Shown piece by piece: positions 1-7,993 of a stretch of DNA of 27,607 bases. The position numbers were made by a program, and so were the translations under genes. The stretch's first letter is position 1. Each line of letters begins with the position of its first letter. This stretch comes from Firmicutes bacterium UBA6226 (lineage in GTDB: Bacteria; Bacillota_A; Clostridia; Peptostreptococcales; Acidaminobacteraceae). The DNA lies in the NCBI GenBank assembly GCA_002441045.1, contig DJWQ01000251.1, positions 1 through 27,607 on the forward strand. The letters run 5' to 3'. The notes below the pieces were generated by a model. The model saw nothing but the letters and a program-made list of their open reading frames with translations, had not been told where the DNA came from and ran no database searches.

Positions 1-1215
1 ATGCTACTCAGTCATACTGCAGTCTTGATATATTACATTCTTTTATCCAATAAAGTGGTTCAAACCATAAAACCTTTACCTACAAGTGATTTCATTTATT
101 ATTGGAATCTTGCTTCTGATGTATCCATCTATCACAAAGGTGGTATTATTGGATTTATTTATGCTCCGTTTAAAGCCCTCGACATAGCACCCTATAATGC
201 GGCATGGATTGTCAATACGCTCTTCTTGCTTTTAGTTTATATTGTGACTTGGTTTGGTCTAAATAGATCAGATGTAAAACAAGTCTTTATTCAAATTCTT
301 TCAACCTTTGGATTTTCTATTTTTGCACTTTGGAATACCGGCTATGCTGGTATGGTGAATGCTGATTTTCCGAATGTTGCTTTAATCATTGCTTTTGTAA
401 GATTTATGAGCCTTTATTTTGAGACAAAAGATAAAAAAATGGCTATTTTAAGTGGCTTCTTTTTGTTTCTCGCGGTCGCTCTTCGAGTTAAGACGGGATT
501 GGCACTTGGCATCATGACAGGGGCAACCCTTATCTTTTACTTTGGTGCATTAAAAAAAGACATCAGAGTAAGAGTGATGGTCCTTACAGTATGTATCGCG
601 GTTGGTTTTGCAGCAGTAACGGAAATTATGTTAAGAGCGCAATCAGATCGTCCACTTGATGTGGCTAGACAAGGAAGACTACAGTTGTATACAGGACTAT
701 TGTATACTGAAACTGGCAATATGTGTGGTCGGTGGACGAGAGTCGCCTATGATAAAACCCTTGAAGAAATTAACGATTCCATTATCACAGTCATTAATAG
801 ACATTTAAGTGTAAAAAGTAAAACCTATATATTATCCATTGTTGGCTGTAAGCTTCAGCATGTTATTGAATATGATGAGTTTTCATTTAGAGAATTGTTA
901 GCTTTTGGTGTGAAACACAGAAGCTATACGGAAGACGATTTAGAAATCATTAGAAAGTATGAAAAGGTAGAAGAAAATAGAGTCACTATTTTTAAATGGC
1001 TGACGTTGATCATCAGTTTGTTATTAGTGATCCGATATAAGTTTAAAGGTAGTAACTTAAGTTATTTGCCTGTGTTTATCTACGGCGCATTTATGTTACT
1101 CCATAGTGTTTTTGAGATTCAAGCAAGATATATGGCAGAGCCTTTGCTTTGGACGTTCTTTGCTGCTTTGATTATCTTTAAATATGAAACAGACGAGGTA
1201 AGAAAACTTGAATAA
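1..1215 (+). CDS. Polytopic membrane glycosyltransferase, GT-C (GT39-like), possibly 5'-truncated
   Basis: The protein is about 404 residues and very hydrophobic, with roughly nine to ten predicted membrane helices. An early extracytoplasmic loop contains the acidic stretch PTSDFIYYWNLASDV (about residues 27-41). That layout, one helix followed by a loop bearing acidic residues, is typical of GT-C enzymes, which transfer sugars from polyprenyl-phosphate donors on the outer face of the membrane. The motif assignment is by eye. The first codon is an ATG exactly at the window edge and begins almost directly in a helix, so the true start may lie upstream and the protein may be longer. The 3' end overlaps the TTG start of the next gene by 8 nt, which implies translational coupling. 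It heads the visible part of a glycan operon containing GtrA and GT2 proteins that would make such lipid-linked donors. Donor and acceptor are unknown. Confidence 0.6.
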   Translation: MLLSHTAVLIYYILLSNKVVQTIKPLPTSDFIYYWNLASDVSIYHKGGIIGFIYAPFKALDIAPYNAAWIVNTLFLLLVYIVTWFGLNRSDVKQVFIQILSTFGFSIFALWNTGYAGMVNADFPNVALIIAFVRFMSLYFETKDKKMAILSGFFLFLAVALRVKTGLALGIMTGATLIFYFGALKKDIRVRVMVLTVCIAVGFAAVTEIMLRAQSDRPLDVARQGRLQLYTGLLYTETGNMCGRWTRVAYDKTLEEINDSIITVINRHLSVKSKTYILSIVGCKLQHVIEYDEFSFRELLAFGVKHRSYTEDDLEIIRKYEKVEENRVTIFKWLTLIISLLLVIRYKFKGSNLSYLPVFIYGAFMLLHSVFEIQARYMAEPLLWTFFAALIIFKYETDEVRKLE

Positions 1216-3268
1216 TAACCTTAAAAACAAGCTAAGTAAGAACCAGATTAAAAAGGATGAAAAGGGTTTCAATTTTTGGCTTATCATGTATGCTTTAATA
1301 CTAATTAAGCTTGTCTGTGCAATCTTATTTGTCGATAGTAAAATGATGACTACTGTCGCTTCATTTGTGTCTCATTTTTCAATGACTGAAAATCCTTGGA
1401 CATTCTATTTAGGTGAGGGTAATTTATCTATTTTTCCTTATCCGTCACTGATGCTCTATATTTTTAAACTCTTCTTTTTGCCGGCTGAGCTATTTGGTAT
1501 TGAGAACAAGTGGCTTCTCAATTGTCTATATGTACTACCGATCCTCATAGCTGATCTTACGATTTATTTTAACCTAAATCGACTGTTTCCACTTAAAAAG
1601 GGAAAGCTGTTGTTTTTTTACTTTGCTTCACCTGTAGTATTTTATGCGAGTTATATTTTAGGACAACTCGATGTTATTGCGGTTGCATTTATTATTTTTG
1701 CACTTTGTGAATTAAAAGAAAAACACTATCTGAGACTGGGTGTGATTTTAGCACTTGGCTTCGCAGTGAAGTTACCTGTTTTATTTGCTTTGCCACTAGT
1801 ACTTGTTTTTCTATTTAGAACGCTTCAAAGAGACCGATATAGAAGTATCGCAGAGATGCTGATCGCTTTTGTGATGACGACTATAGTTGTTAATGCACCT
1901 TTTTTATTGAGCGAGAGCTTTGTTAAAATGGTTTTTCTAAATCCAGATCAAAGTTTGTTATATCATCTCTATTTACCTATAGGATCGTTTAAAATCTATA
2001 TCGCTTATTTGGCGATTTTAGTCATCTATGCAAGGTTTTTAATGTATGAAAAGATCAATCGTGATTTGCTTCATAATTTCTTAGCCGTCGTTTACACAGT
2101 GTTTGTTTTGTTAGTGCCGCCATCAGAAAGCTGGTATGTTTGGAGCTTTATCTTATGTGCTGTACTTTTCGTAGGATTACTGGATAAAGTGAAGATATCC
2201 TATTTGCTTAGTCTTGGTTTTTCAATATTGTATTTATTGACCTTTGTCGGTGGCACCTACATTCATAATGACAATATTTCAAACTTAATATTCACAACCT
2301 TAGAAGGTGCTTTGTTTTTTATCGTCTACGTTTTATATAAGTATGGTATTAAATCGAATCGTGTCTATAAGAAAAAAGAGCATGCAACACTTATCGGTAT
2401 CGGTGGCGATTCTGGAGTGGGTAAGACTACCGTTAAGCATTGTATTGAAGCCTTAATCGGCAATGAAAATATCGTTCCTATTGAATCCGATGGGGATCAT
2501 AAATGGGAACGTGGCGATATCAGCTGGAATACCATTACGCATCTAAACCCTAAAGCGAACTATCTCTACCGGCAAGCGCAATATCTTAAAGCGTTAAAAA
2601 ATGGAAGTGCCATCGAACGCGTTGAGTATGATCATGATACGGGCGCATTTACTGAACCCATAAAGGTTTATCCAAATGACTTTATAATAGTGGCAGGACT
2701 ACATCCATTTTTCTTACCACAAACAAGGAAATTGGTTGATCTAAAAATTTATATTGATACAGAAGAGTCATTGAGAAGACACTGGAAAATCAAGAGAGAC
2801 GTTGCATCAAGAGGTTATTCTATCGATCAAATCCAAAAACAGATAGATGCGAGAGTTGAGGATGCTCAAAAGTATATTACACCTCAAAAAAATTATGCTG
2901 ATTTAATTATAAGATATTACTCAGATGATGATTTCGAAATGGGTGGATGTGTTGATCCTTCATTGAAACTTGAACTTATGATGACTCTTGAAGTTGATGT
3001 AGAGCCACTCTTAGATCTATTTACTTCAAATGGCATTGAAGTCGTACATTATTATGATGCAGATTTAAAATTCCAACACATACATTTTAATCAAGAAATT
3101 GAATCTGAGTTAATTACGCAGTTTGCTGAGAATTTTGTCGAGAATATTGAAGAAATCGTTAATGGCCATAAAATTAGATGGGAAAATGGGTACCATGGCA
3201 TCATTCAATTGTTTACTTTAGTTTGGCTAAGTCATCAGTTTAAAAAGGGAGAAGAGAATGAACTATAA
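1208..3268 (+). CDS. Fusion: GT-C membrane glycosyltransferase + phosphoribulokinase/uridine kinase-like kinase
   Basis: This 686-residue protein starts at a TTG that overlaps the previous stop, preceded by GAGGTA. Residues ~20-385 form about ten membrane helices with the motif SYILGQLDVIAVAF, as in GT-C mannosyltransferase-like (GT87/PIG-M-like) proteins. Residues ~390-600 are a soluble P-loop kinase: GGDSGVGKTT at 399-408, then D428, H431 and R435, then HLNPKANYLYRQAQYLKAL, AGLHPFF and ITPQKNYADLII. The Asp-x2-His-x3-Arg spacing and the ANY/GLHP/PQKxYAD blocks recall phosphoribulokinase more than ordinary uridine kinase. I infer that it phosphorylates a ketose, polyol or nucleoside substrate at the cytoplasmic membrane face. 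Residues ~600-686 form a further C-terminal region. The reading frame is continuous through the junction, so the fusion is seen directly. It overlaps the HAD gene by 11 nt. Confidence 0.75.
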   Translation: MNNNLKNKLSKNQIKKDEKGFNFWLIMYALILIKLVCAILFVDSKMMTTVASFVSHFSMTENPWTFYLGEGNLSIFPYPSLMLYIFKLFFLPAELFGIENKWLLNCLYVLPILIADLTIYFNLNRLFPLKKGKLLFFYFASPVVFYASYILGQLDVIAVAFIIFALCELKEKHYLRLGVILALGFAVKLPVLFALPLVLVFLFRTLQRDRYRSIAEMLIAFVMTTIVVNAPFLLSESFVKMVFLNPDQSLLYHLYLPIGSFKIYIAYLAILVIYARFLMYEKINRDLLHNFLAVVYTVFVLLVPPSESWYVWSFILCAVLFVGLLDKVKISYLLSLGFSILYLLTFVGGTYIHNDNISNLIFTTLEGALFFIVYVLYKYGIKSNRVYKKKEHATLIGIGGDSGVGKTTVKHCIEALIGNENIVPIESDGDHKWERGDISWNTITHLNPKANYLYRQAQYLKALKNGSAIERVEYDHDTGAFTEPIKVYPNDFIIVAGLHPFFLPQTRKLVDLKIYIDTEESLRRHWKIKRDVASRGYSIDQIQKQIDARVEDAQKYITPQKNYADLIIRYYSDDDFEMGGCVDPSLKLELMMTLEVDVEPLLDLFTSNGIEVVHYYDADLKFQHIHFNQEIESELITQFAENFVENIEEIVNGHKIRWENGYHGIIQLFTLVWLSHQFKKGEENEL

Positions 3269-3938
3269 AGGAATATTATTGGATCTAGACAATACACTCT
3301 ATAATTATGATCAAGCTCATGAAATTGCACTTGAAAGTGCTATGAGTTTGTTTGCTGAAATGACTGCACTTGACGTTCAATTCGCTTATAAACTCTATAA
3401 GCAAGCAAAGTCATCTAGCCATATAGAAAGAATTGGTCAAGCGGCTTCACACAGTAGGATTTTTTACTTTCAAAGAATGCTAGAGATGATCGGCGCGTTT
3501 GATTTTGCAAATGTAACCAAACTGAACCACAATTATTGGGACGTGTTTTATAAGCAAATTACATTAGAACCCTTTGTATTGGACTTTTTAAAGGAAATTA
3601 ACGTTCCAAAGTGTATCGTTACTGATTTTACTGCATATGAGCAGTATCGTAAAATAGAGAAATTAGGCATTGGCGACTGGATTGATTTTTTAGTAACGTC
3701 TGAAGAAGCAGGGGTTGAGAAACCACATCCATATATCTATATGAAAGCACTTGATAAAATGCAGTTAAAGCCCAATGAAGTGATTATGATCGGTGATTCT
3801 CTTAAAAAAGACTGTCTTGGTGCAAGTCAACTTGGCATTGATAGCATCTATTATAAGGGAGAGAGAGAGTTCGAAGATTTAAGCAAGGGTATACATCCGT
3901 TGAAATCTTTCTTCGATATCATTCATTGGTTGGAATAG
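3258..3938 (+). CDS. HAD-superfamily hydrolase (subfamily IA-like phosphatase)
   Basis: The 226-residue soluble protein shows the full HAD motif set. Motif I is DLDNT with nucleophile D9 and acid/base D11, motif II is T122 in IVTDF, motif III is K155 in GVEKPHP, and motif IV is IGDSLKKD with D180 and D184. The segment after motif I is a helical cap (about residues 17-90), so this is a C1-capped subfamily I enzyme, usually a small-metabolite phosphatase. A strong ribosome binding site (AGGGAGAAGAG) sits inside the end of the preceding kinase-fusion gene, and the two overlap by 11 nt. The location between a kinase and an aldolase suggests removal of phosphate from a pathway intermediate, as in nucleotide-sugar or polyol routes. 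The substrate cannot be read from sequence; pyrimidine nucleotidase or phosphoglycolate phosphatase activity are alternatives. Confidence 0.85.
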   Translation: MNYKGILLDLDNTLYNYDQAHEIALESAMSLFAEMTALDVQFAYKLYKQAKSSSHIERIGQAASHSRIFYFQRMLEMIGAFDFANVTKLNHNYWDVFYKQITLEPFVLDFLKEINVPKCIVTDFTAYEQYRKIEKLGIGDWIDFLVTSEEAGVEKPHPYIYMKALDKMQLKPNEVIMIGDSLKKDCLGASQLGIDSIYYKGEREFEDLSKGIHPLKSFFDIIHWLE

Positions 3939-3947
3939 GGGATTCTA

Positions 3948-5108
3948 ATGGTCAATAATAATAATATTTTTAATAATGATAATTTGATAAAAAACAACAA
4001 CACAAATTCTAAAAATAAGATTGATGAAGCTGCGACTTTGAAATCGCTTTGTCATTTGTACGCCGACCGATTAGATCAGATCCAGTCAGGAGGGGGTAAT
4101 GCGTCGGTAAAGTCAATTGATGATGATCTTTTATATATTAAGGCATCTGGCTATTTAATGAGTGATGTGAGCACAGAAACGGGATTTAGCGTGCTAAAAC
4201 TTAGTGAAATCAATGCATTATTGATGAATGTAAAAAATGGCACCATCAATTTGAACGATGAAGCATTACAGAATAGCCGTTTAAGTTTAGCGAATCAAAC
4301 TAAACTTAGACCTTCCATAGAAACTTACCTACATGCAATGCTTTCTAACCGTTTGGTTTTACACGTACACTCATTTGCTGCGATGTTATATGCGTCTTCA
4401 AAAGACTTTAATAAGCGTTTGGTTCAGGGCGAATTAACAGCTACATTTTCGGATGCTGTTTTATTGGTACCGTATCGCAAACCAGGTATATCGCTTGCTT
4501 TAGCGATGCTTGAGCAGCTTGAAATCTATCGTACGAGGTTTAATTGCGAACCAAAGTGGATCGTTCTTCAAAATCATGGCTTGATCATAATGGGTGATTC
4601 TGTTGAAATGATCGAACAACGTAATCTTGAGTTTGAAAACTTGCTATTAAAAGCTCATGCTACATTAGCAAATATCATTAAACCTTATCAACTGGTGACA
4701 GATATTAAAAAGACACTTGATCAGATCGACACTTTAAAAGCGAATTTTGTTAGATATTCAGGAATACAGCTTCCTTCAACTATGAAACATATTGTTTTTT
4801 CTTTTCCAGATGCAGTGGTGTTTTGTGGTCCTGAGATATTATATGTAGATGATGAAAATCAAATCAATGAAATGCTCTGCACGTTTTTCCGTGAAAATGG
4901 AGAAGCACCAAAAGTGTTGATCCTTTCAAATGAAATTTATGTGATCGGTACTGACCTTAGGAAGCTATACGAACTGGAAGACGTACTCAAGATTCAGATG
5001 AAATTAAATGCAATCTTAGGCGATGAAATCTATGGTCTAGATGATACTGAAATAGAGATTCTAACCCAATGGGAAGCAGAAAAATACAGAAAAAAATTAA
5101 AAGTGTGA
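3948..5108 (+). CDS. Class II aldolase/adducin-family protein with C-terminal extension
   Basis: The protein is 386 residues, clearly longer than the usual ~210-230 for single-domain class II aldolases. After an Asn-rich leader (about residues 2-24) come the phosphate-binding-type motif SGGGNASVK, the metal-binding HVH pair (H139, H141) and a third histidine in QNHGL (H210). This is the zinc triad of fuculose-phosphate and rhamnulose-phosphate aldolases and of ribulose-5-phosphate 4-epimerase. A ~145-residue C-terminal region follows (PDAVVFCGPEILYVDD and onward). It resembles the aldolase half of bifunctional rhamnulose-phosphate aldolase/dehydrogenase proteins, but the dehydrogenase half is absent. 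The expected role is aldol cleavage or condensation, or epimerisation, of a sugar phosphate. It lies 9 nt after the HAD gene with GGGG before the ATG, and 7 nt before the nucleotidyltransferase gene, so it is probably part of the same pathway. Confidence 0.8.
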   Translation: MVNNNNIFNNDNLIKNNNTNSKNKIDEAATLKSLCHLYADRLDQIQSGGGNASVKSIDDDLLYIKASGYLMSDVSTETGFSVLKLSEINALLMNVKNGTINLNDEALQNSRLSLANQTKLRPSIETYLHAMLSNRLVLHVHSFAAMLYASSKDFNKRLVQGELTATFSDAVLLVPYRKPGISLALAMLEQLEIYRTRFNCEPKWIVLQNHGLIIMGDSVEMIEQRNLEFENLLLKAHATLANIIKPYQLVTDIKKTLDQIDTLKANFVRYSGIQLPSTMKHIVFSFPDAVVFCGPEILYVDDENQINEMLCTFFRENGEAPKVLILSNEIYVIGTDLRKLYELEDVLKIQMKLNAILGDEIYGLDDTEIEILTQWEAEKYRKKLKV

Positions 5109-5115
5109 GGCAGAT

Positions 5116-6759
5116 ATGAAAATCGTAATTCCTATGTCCGGAAGAGGACAGAGATTTATCAATCAAGGCTACAAGGAACCCAAACCCTTAATTGTAATGG
5201 ATGGCAAGCCGATTATTGAACACGTGGTGGATTTGTTTCCCGGTGAAAATGATTTTATCTTTATCTGTGCCAATGATCACCTTGAAAACACGGATATGCG
5301 TACTATTTTAAACAGGATTGCACCAAAAGGCAAAATAGTTGGTATTGAGCCACATAAACTTGGACCGATTCATGCTGTGCAAAAGGTTTATGATTTGATA
5401 GATGATTCTGAAGAGGTAATCGTAAATTACTGTGATTTCGGTGCTTACTGGGATTATGGTGATTTTTTAGAACACACGCGCAATAGAGATGCGGATGGTG
5501 CAATTCCAGCCTATAAAGGCTTTCATCCGCATATGCTAGGTACAACCAACTACGCGTTTATGCGTGATGAAAATCAATGGATGTTAGAAATTCAAGAAAA
5601 GATGCCTTTTACAGATGACCGTATGTCAGAGTATGCATCTTCAGGGACTTATTATTTTAAATCAGGTTCTATTATGAAACGGTATTTAGATCGAACCGTC
5701 GAAAGAGCGCTTGATTTAAATGGTGAGTATTATGTTTCAGTTGTTTATAATCTTTTAATAGAAGATGGCTTAAAAGTTTCCATCTATGAAATTCAGCATA
5801 TGCTACAGTGGGGAACGCCAGAGGATGTGGCAGAATACAATTATCACTCTGAGTATTTTAAAAGATTAGTAACGCATGTGCCTTTTTTTGCGCCAGTTCA
5901 AAATACAGTAAATTTGATTCCACTTGCTGGTGAAGGCAGTCGATTCAAAAATGAAGGCTATATTACACCGAAGCCGATGATTGAAGTATCGGGTAAGCCT
6001 ATGATTATTCAAGCATTTGATAGTTATCCGAAGTCTGATGTCAGCCGTTTTATCGTTTTACAGTCGCATTGTGATGCTTATGGCATCGATCAGCTCCTTT
6101 TAAAAGAAACGCCGAATCCAAAAGTGATAATCCTTGATCAAATCACTGAAGGACAAGCAATTACAGCTGCTTTAGGCGTAGATGAAGCGATTATGAACTC
6201 ACCGCTTATGATTGCAGCTTGTGATAATGGACTTCTCATCGATCAAGTCGAATATGAAACGCGTGTAAATGATCCAAACTGTGATGTGGTCTGTCTGACC
6301 TTTAGAAATAATCCTACTGTCGGTAAAAATCCAAATGGATATGGCTATGTTTCAGTTGGCGTTGACGGGTATATTAATGGCTGTTCTGTTAAAAAGCCGA
6401 TGACCGCTGAACCGATGAAGGAGCATGCCATTGTTGGTGCCTTTTATTTTAAAAAGGCGAGTGATTTTATTCGAGGTGTCGAGTATATAAAGGCAAACAA
6501 CATTAGAGTCAATAATGAATTTTATATAGACTCAATCATGGGCATATTAAGCGAATTGGGCTTGAAAGGACGCGTACTCGACTGTCTTTATGAAAGTTGG
6601 GGTACGCCGAACGATTATAAAACCTTCGTTTATTGGCAAAGCTTCTTTTCAAAGGCAAAGTTTCATCCATATGAACTTAATCAAGATCCTTTTGTGAATC
6701 CAGATCGTTTAGAAACCTTGAAGCGTCAATTCAGTGTGTTTCAACAGGAAAATTTATGA
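5116..6759 (+). CDS. Tandem two-domain sugar-phosphate nucleotidyltransferase
   Basis: The 547-residue protein holds two homologous nucleotidyltransferase (Rossmann-like, NTP_transferase) domains. Domain 1 (about 1-245) starts with IPMSGRGQRF and has EPKPL with K23, plus a metal-site candidate D107 in NYCDF. Domain 2 (about 262-515) starts with IPLAGEGSRF (269-278) and has TPKPM, plus D370 in AACDN. Both domains continue with GKP and end with an LxWGTP/SWGTP-type block, so they look like an internal duplication rather than unrelated halves. Such enzymes condense an NTP with a sugar or polyol phosphate to give a nucleotide-activated donor and pyrophosphate. Both catalytic cores appear intact, so the protein may activate two substrates or work as an obligate pseudo-dimer. 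The start follows GAGG 6 nt upstream, and the stop overlaps the gtrA-like start as ATGA. Confidence 0.85.
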   Translation: MKIVIPMSGRGQRFINQGYKEPKPLIVMDGKPIIEHVVDLFPGENDFIFICANDHLENTDMRTILNRIAPKGKIVGIEPHKLGPIHAVQKVYDLIDDSEEVIVNYCDFGAYWDYGDFLEHTRNRDADGAIPAYKGFHPHMLGTTNYAFMRDENQWMLEIQEKMPFTDDRMSEYASSGTYYFKSGSIMKRYLDRTVERALDLNGEYYVSVVYNLLIEDGLKVSIYEIQHMLQWGTPEDVAEYNYHSEYFKRLVTHVPFFAPVQNTVNLIPLAGEGSRFKNEGYITPKPMIEVSGKPMIIQAFDSYPKSDVSRFIVLQSHCDAYGIDQLLLKETPNPKVIILDQITEGQAITAALGVDEAIMNSPLMIAACDNGLLIDQVEYETRVNDPNCDVVCLTFRNNPTVGKNPNGYGYVSVGVDGYINGCSVKKPMTAEPMKEHAIVGAFYFKKASDFIRGVEYIKANNIRVNNEFYIDSIMGILSELGLKGRVLDCLYESWGTPNDYKTFVYWQSFFSKAKFHPYELNQDPFVNPDRLETLKRQFSVFQQENL

Positions 6760-7148
6760 GAAATCTACTAAAACATGAAGGAGTAAGGTATTTATTATCT
6801 GGTGGAAGTGCTGTTTTCACAGACTTTCTTATCTACTTTCTTTTATTTAAGATGCTGCTGATTTCTCCTTCTGTAAGCAAAGGCATCTCATATATTAGCG
6901 GTGCGATTGTTGCGTATCTGATCAATCGGCTTTGGACTTTCGAGAGTGGTAAATCACATTCGATTTCTCGCTCTTTTGTAAAGTTCAGTGTCCTTTATCT
7001 GACGACTTTCTGTTTAAATATAATCGTTAATAGAGTCGTATTAAATGTATCTGATTGGGCGATTTTAGGTTTTATGGCTGCGACCTTCGTTACGATTGTT
7101 TGCAATTATTTGGGACAAAAATTTTGGGTATTTAAGAGGATCATGTAA
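6756..7148 (+). CDS. GtrA-family membrane protein
   Basis: This small (130 residue) protein has four hydrophobic helices and the GtrA family pattern: RYLLSGGSAVFTDFLIYFLL near the N terminus, SGAIVAYLINRLWTFES in the middle, and NYLGQKFWVFKR at the C terminus. GtrA proteins are associated with movement of polyprenyl-phosphate sugars across the cytoplasmic membrane, or with assisting the GT2 enzymes that make them. The ATG overlaps the upstream stop (ATGA), so it is translationally coupled to the nucleotidyltransferase gene. The following 125 nt is AT-rich with no convincing terminator, so the GT2 gene downstream is probably on the same transcript. Together with that GT2 and the two GT-C enzymes it forms the membrane arm of the operon. 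Confidence 0.88.
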   Translation: MRNLLKHEGVRYLLSGGSAVFTDFLIYFLLFKMLLISPSVSKGISYISGAIVAYLINRLWTFESGKSHSISRSFVKFSVLYLTTFCLNIIVNRVVLNVSDWAILGFMAATFVTIVCNYLGQKFWVFKRIM

Positions 7149-7273
7149 TAACGATTATAATTAATTTGATAATGATAAAGTGCTAATTTCATTCAGATGT
7201 TAATTTTAGATTGAATAGATATTATAAATTTATGGATTCGAATAAAAATAAGAAATAAAGGCTGTGAGGTTAT

Positions 7274-7984
7274 ATGAGCAAGAGTTTATCAATCGTAGTC
7301 CCTTGTTATAATGAAAAAGAGAATATACCATTGATTCTAGAAAGATTTGATCAGGTAATAGGCAATAGAAATATTGAAGTCGTTTTAGTGGATAACGGTT
7401 CTACAGATGGCAGCGCAGAGTTGATGAATAGTTTATTACCAAGATACCCATTTGCTAGAAAGGTAACAGTTGAAGTCAATCAGGGGTATGGCTTTGGGAT
7501 TGTGTCGGGATTGAAAACGTGTCAGAGCAGTTATATAGGGTTTACTCATGCTGACATGCAGACGGACCCAAATGATGTGAGTATCGCCTACGATAGGATC
7601 GATCAAACACCGAAGTACATTAAAGGAAATAGAAAGGGAAGACCTTTTCTAGATGTTTTTTTTACAGTTGGTATGAGTTTGTTTGAAACGATCTATTTTA
7701 AAAAGAACCTATGGGATATTAACGCACAGCCCAATGTATTTCCTAAAGCTTTCTTTGAAGAACTAAAGGACGTACCAAAAGATTTTTCTTTGGATTTGTA
7801 TCTTTATGTGATGGCAAAAACAAAGGGGCTTCCTATCTTTCGATTTGATGTTAGATTTAGTGAAAGAATTCATGGGGTTTCTAAATGGAATGATGCGACA
7901 TTTAAATCAAAGTGGAAGTTTATTAAACGGACGACGACATTTAGTAAAGAACTCAAACGCAGCTTAAAACGAAGAGAACGATAA
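7274..7984 (+). CDS. Family 2 glycosyltransferase, polyprenyl-phosphate glycosyl transferase-like
   Basis: The 236-residue GT-A fold enzyme begins SLSIVVPCYNEKENIPLIL, followed by VDNGSTDGS and the acidic metal and donor motif FTHADMQTDP (D94). The C-terminal half contains SERIHGVSKWN, a GVSKW-type acceptor-binding block. No membrane helix is evident and the C terminus is strongly basic, which fits a peripheral membrane enzyme. It resembles dolichyl/polyprenyl-phosphate mannose or glucose synthases, which load a sugar from a nucleotide donor onto a lipid phosphate carrier at the cytoplasmic face. A GtrA protein immediately upstream and GT-C enzymes in the same operon support this role. A GAGG ribosome binding site lies 4 nt before the ATG. 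The sugar specificity cannot be inferred. Confidence 0.85.
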   Translation: MSKSLSIVVPCYNEKENIPLILERFDQVIGNRNIEVVLVDNGSTDGSAELMNSLLPRYPFARKVTVEVNQGYGFGIVSGLKTCQSSYIGFTHADMQTDPNDVSIAYDRIDQTPKYIKGNRKGRPFLDVFFTVGMSLFETIYFKKNLWDINAQPNVFPKAFFEELKDVPKDFSLDLYLYVMAKTKGLPIFRFDVRFSERIHGVSKWNDATFKSKWKFIKRTTTFSKELKRSLKRRER

Positions 7985-7993
7985 GGAGAATGT

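Noticed and set aside
3948..4020. AAT-rich tract at the start of the aldolase gene as a phase-variation repeat
   Set aside because: The tract is an imperfect trinucleotide series in frame with the gene, so length change would not shift the frame. It also lacks the long uniform repeat typical of contingency loci.
7149..7273. Promoter in the gap between the GtrA and GT2 genes
   Set aside because: The gap is AT-rich and offers -10-like hexamers, but none is paired with a credible -35 at normal spacing, and no terminator precedes it.
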